Origin: Thiospirochaeta perfilievii
GTDB taxonomy: Bacteria > Spirochaetota > Spirochaetia > DSM-2461
Direction of reading: 5' to 3'
DNA: 32,844 bases
NCBI RefSeq assembly: GCF_008329945.1
Contig: NZ_CP035808.1
Span: 1 to 32,844, forward strand
Part shown: positions 31,074 through 32,844 of the stretch, piece by piece
Layout: every line of letters starts with the position of its first letter
Position numbering within the stretch: the first letter of the stretch is position 1
Notes under the pieces: model-generated
What the model was told of the DNA's origin: nothing
The model's database searches: none
Seen by the model: the letters and a program-made list of their open reading frames with translations, nothing else
Program-made: the position numbers and the translations under genes

Positions 31074-32186
31074 CTACACAGCAAGTGCGGCACCTAATGC
31101 TGTCGCCTGCATTTCTTTATATTTACTATTGTGAGCCATTTTCTGAGGATCAAATGGTTCTCTAGTTTTTAGTATTGTATAAACTATGGTACTCATTTTT
31201 CTGGCTGTAGCTATAATACTTTTCCCAGAACCTTTATGTTTTTTCATATCTGTATACCTACTCATTAATCTGTATCCCATAGTATGTTTTTTACTTCTAA
31301 TCATTCCCATTACAGTTTGTACAAATGCAGTTCTAAGCTCTACTGGTCCTCTTTTCGTTATATGACCATGATGTATTGTCATATTTGAGTTTTGAACCCA
31401 TGGAACAAGTCCTGCATGTGCTGCATATTTTTTTGCACTACTGTATCTTTCAATATCATCAGTAAATGCTCTTATTGTTGATGCTGTTATTATTCCAACA
31501 CCAGGTATTGTTTGAAGAAGTGCAACATCTTCATCTTCTTCAACCATTTTAGCTAAGACTTTTTCTAAAATCTTGACTTCTGATGATACCTGATCTATCG
31601 TATTAAGTAGCGGTCTTACCGCATTGGCGGCGTTTCCGTTAAACCTATGGTCTTCGAGACCCACAAGGATTCGCTGCCTCTCTTTTTTACTTTGCAACTG
31701 TCCTCTTTTGGATTCAATACCATATCCAAGTAATAGACCATGAACTTGATTTTTTAAAGAAACAACAGTTTTTACTAAAATAGATCGTGACTTTAATATT
31801 CTTCTGATATCTTCACTTTCCTGAGAACATAAAATCGACTCTGGAAGCATATCTTTTTCCAAAAACTCTGCTAATGTTCTTGCATCATGCTTATCTGTTT
31901 TCTTCACAGACTCATTTATAACTTTGAACTTCAGTGTATTCACAACTTTTACTTCAATTCCTGCACTAATCATTTTGTTTCTAAAAAATCTTGCATTTCC
32001 AGTTGATTCAACAGCAATAGATATTTCGTATCCTTGCTCTATCCATTCTTTAACCTGTTTTAAGAATTCTTCATATCCCGTTTTATTTGTTGGATACATT
32101 CCTGATTCTTCAATTTTACGATCTTCACTAAGTGAAAGTGTTGTAAATTGTGTTTTGTGTAGGTCTGAACCTATACTAAGTTTCAT
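31074..32186 (-). CDS. IS110-family DEDD transposase
   Basis: 370 residues, complete. The N-terminal RuvC-like DEDD domain shows 'SIGSDLHKTQFTT' (Asp 8), 'SIAVESTGNARFF' (Glu about 60) and 'KKTDKHDARTLAEFL' (two Asp near 98-101). The C-terminal Tnp_20 domain shows 'LLQTIPGVGIITASTIRAF', 'YAAHAGLVPWVQNSN' with the region of the nucleophilic Ser, and 'GHITKRGPVELR'. TAGGGGGC precedes the ATG. Such enzymes recombine donor and target DNA under the guidance of a bridge RNA encoded by the element. No lesions are seen, so the element may be mobile. Confidence 0.95.
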   Translation of the reverse strand: MKLSIGSDLHKTQFTTLSLSEDRKIEESGMYPTNKTGYEEFLKQVKEWIEQGYEISIAVESTGNARFFRNKMISAGIEVKVVNTLKFKVINESVKKTDKHDARTLAEFLEKDMLPESILCSQESEDIRRILKSRSILVKTVVSLKNQVHGLLLGYGIESKRGQLQSKKERQRILVGLEDHRFNGNAANAVRPLLNTIDQVSSEVKILEKVLAKMVEEDEDVALLQTIPGVGIITASTIRAFTDDIERYSSAKKYAAHAGLVPWVQNSNMTIHHGHITKRGPVELRTAFVQTVMGMIRSKKHTMGYRLMSRYTDMKKHKGSGKSIIATARKMSTIVYTILKTREPFDPQKMAHNSKYKEMQATALGAALAV

Positions 32187-32370
32187 ATATTGCCCCCTAT
32201 ATTAGACAGCTCCTGTACGGTTGATTAACTCCAATCTCCTATTCGGTCTCGCAGACCATTGAATGTTACGGCTACAGCTCTTCAATCTCCTTTGCGGTCT
32301 CGCAGACCAATAAATATGACGAACAGTAGCTTTGCTGTCTTACTAATTATAAAACAGTCTATCAACCAAA
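32187..32370 (-). ncRNA. Bridge-RNA candidate of the IS110 element
   Basis: The leader before the transposase carries two 26-bp direct repeats (32232-32257 and 32283-32308, 24 of 26 identical). Each holds the hairpin GGTCT-GCG-AGACC and, on the minus strand, GGAGATTG 3' of it. Bridge RNAs of IS110 elements sit in this position and have two similar stem-loops with guide loops for target and donor. The noncoding span and its doubled architecture fit. The guide bases cannot be assigned without the donor site. Confidence 0.55.
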
Positions 32371-32466
32371 AGGGTTATATTTACTTTTTATCATTCCTCC
32401 TTTATTATTGATCTAATTACTATTTTCATTACACTAAATTAGTCAAAAAGACATTTTATAAATTAT

Positions 32467-32844
32467 TTATACTTTTTTTCTTTTACCGGATACTAGCAGA
32501 GTTCTAATTATATAAACAAAGACTAAAGCAGCACCACCGATAAAGGTCAATACACTATCTTTTTGAGCTCTACCTATATATCTCAGAATAGAGATGCAGC
32601 CTAAACCTAAGATGAGAACTGCAGATAAATCTAGTTCTTTCCTGAACTGGCCATAAGAGATGATCTCTATTATCTCTGGAGTTATTATAGGCTCTTTAAT
32701 TATTCGCTCTATTAGTAGTTTTATTATATATGGGTTACCTCCAGACTTATCATATATCTTAGAGATAATAAGGTTGTAGTTATCTATATTGTTAGATAGT
32801 TCAGATGTAGCATGTTCAATAAGTGTTAGTGATTCGCTTCTATT
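32467..32844 (-). CDS. C-terminal 125 residues of the recombinase-ATPase fusion, with two membrane helices
   Basis: Continuation of the protein that starts at 1191, joined across the linearisation point. The seam reads 'IIKISPL' then 'NRSESLTLIE', which matches the usual 'L.pL...Ea..L' segment after sensor 1 in STAND/ATPase_2 proteins. It is followed by 'SGGNPYIIKLL', the family's GGNP motif. Two hydrophobic segments follow, around 'AVLILGLGCISILRYI' and 'TFIGGAALVFVYIIRTLLV', and a basic tail 'SGKRKKV' before TAA at 32467-32469. A membrane-anchored recombinase-ATPase is unusual. The N-terminal recombinase half would sit in the cytoplasm with the ATPase (inference). The frame match and motif continuity make the circular join very likely. 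Confidence 0.85.
   Translation of the reverse strand, partial: NRSESLTLIEHATSELSNNIDNYNLIISKIYDKSGGNPYIIKLLIERIIKEPIITPEIIEIISYGQFRKELDLSAVLILGLGCISILRYIGRAQKDSVLTFIGGAALVFVYIIRTLLVSGKRKKV

Larger units (their letters stand above)
31024..32391 (-). mobile_element. IS110-family insertion sequence
   Basis: Contains one DEDD transposase gene preceded by about 200 bp of noncoding DNA, as in IS110-type elements. Near-identical inverted segments bracket it: AGGGTTATATTTAC-TTTTTAT at 32371-32391 and, reversed, AGGGTATATATTGACTTTTTAT at 31024-31045. IS110 members often lack clear inverted repeats, so this boundary is an estimate. TTGACT in the right end could provide the -35 of a junction promoter once the element circularises. 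No target duplication is expected. Confidence 0.75.

Noticed and set aside
32232-32308. CRISPR array
   Set aside because: Only two repeats, internally palindromic, in the leader of an IS110 transposase, with no cas genes.

Overview
The window reads as one complete circular plasmid of 32,844 bp, cut open inside a gene. A minus-strand frame runs from an ATG at 1191 to base 1 without a stop. It continues in phase from base 32844 to a stop at 32467, and the ATPase fold it encodes also continues across the join. The DNA is AT-rich (roughly 30% GC by eye). It has good Shine-Dalgarno sites, TTGACA/TATAAT-type promoters, a lipoprotein with a loose lipobox and a TolC-like segment. That suggests a low-GC diderm with ordinary sigma-70 promoters. 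Spirochaetota is my best guess, supported weakly by the lipobox and by the look of the ParA/ParB-like pair. No classical replication initiator was recognised.

Layout. 32467-1191 and 1148-2039 (minus): a tyrosine recombinase fused to an ATPase and two membrane helices, preceded by a TolC-like gene and a 66-residue gene. 2130-2905: an unknown gene bracketed by two copies of a 21-bp palindrome. 2961-4226: an IS3-family element that split the promoter of a structured RNA of about 530 nt (4238-4777). 4784-11252: an LlaJI-like restriction-modification island, with McrC-like nuclease and McrB-like ATPase on minus, and a DPPY methyltransferase with an HTH front end plus a C5-cytosine methyltransferase on plus. 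11414-14312: the operon parA, ParB-like gene, yhcG-type nuclease, with its promoter and a dyad. 14313-15255: a terminator, an AT-rich origin candidate and a second structured RNA of about 525 nt. 15256-16220: a small HTH gene, a res-like site and a serine resolvase.

16283-23170 is the most novel part. After decayed genes comes a tightly overlapping operon: a free-standing TaqI_C-like recognition domain, a RecF-type ATPase with a PUA/EVE-like N-terminus, a BT4734/VirE_N primase-like protein, a possible 55-residue protein, a reverse transcriptase (broken here) and a compact structured RNA just after it. The layout suggests one or two undescribed defence or retroelement modules.

23218-32391: two small ribbon-helix-helix-like genes, a secreted NucA-type nuclease behind a tiny XRE regulator, three overlapping micro-ORFs ending at a 24-bp perfect palindrome, a BACON-like lipoprotein with a YdjM-type membrane protein, kfrA with a textbook operator, a 588-residue unknown protein behind a 39-residue Gly/Pro-rich protein, and an IS110-family element with a bridge-RNA-like leader.

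Three coding regions carry a one-base deficit in an A or T tract (near 9890, 16677 and 21841). They may be real lesions, phase-variable tracts or homopolymer errors in the assembly.
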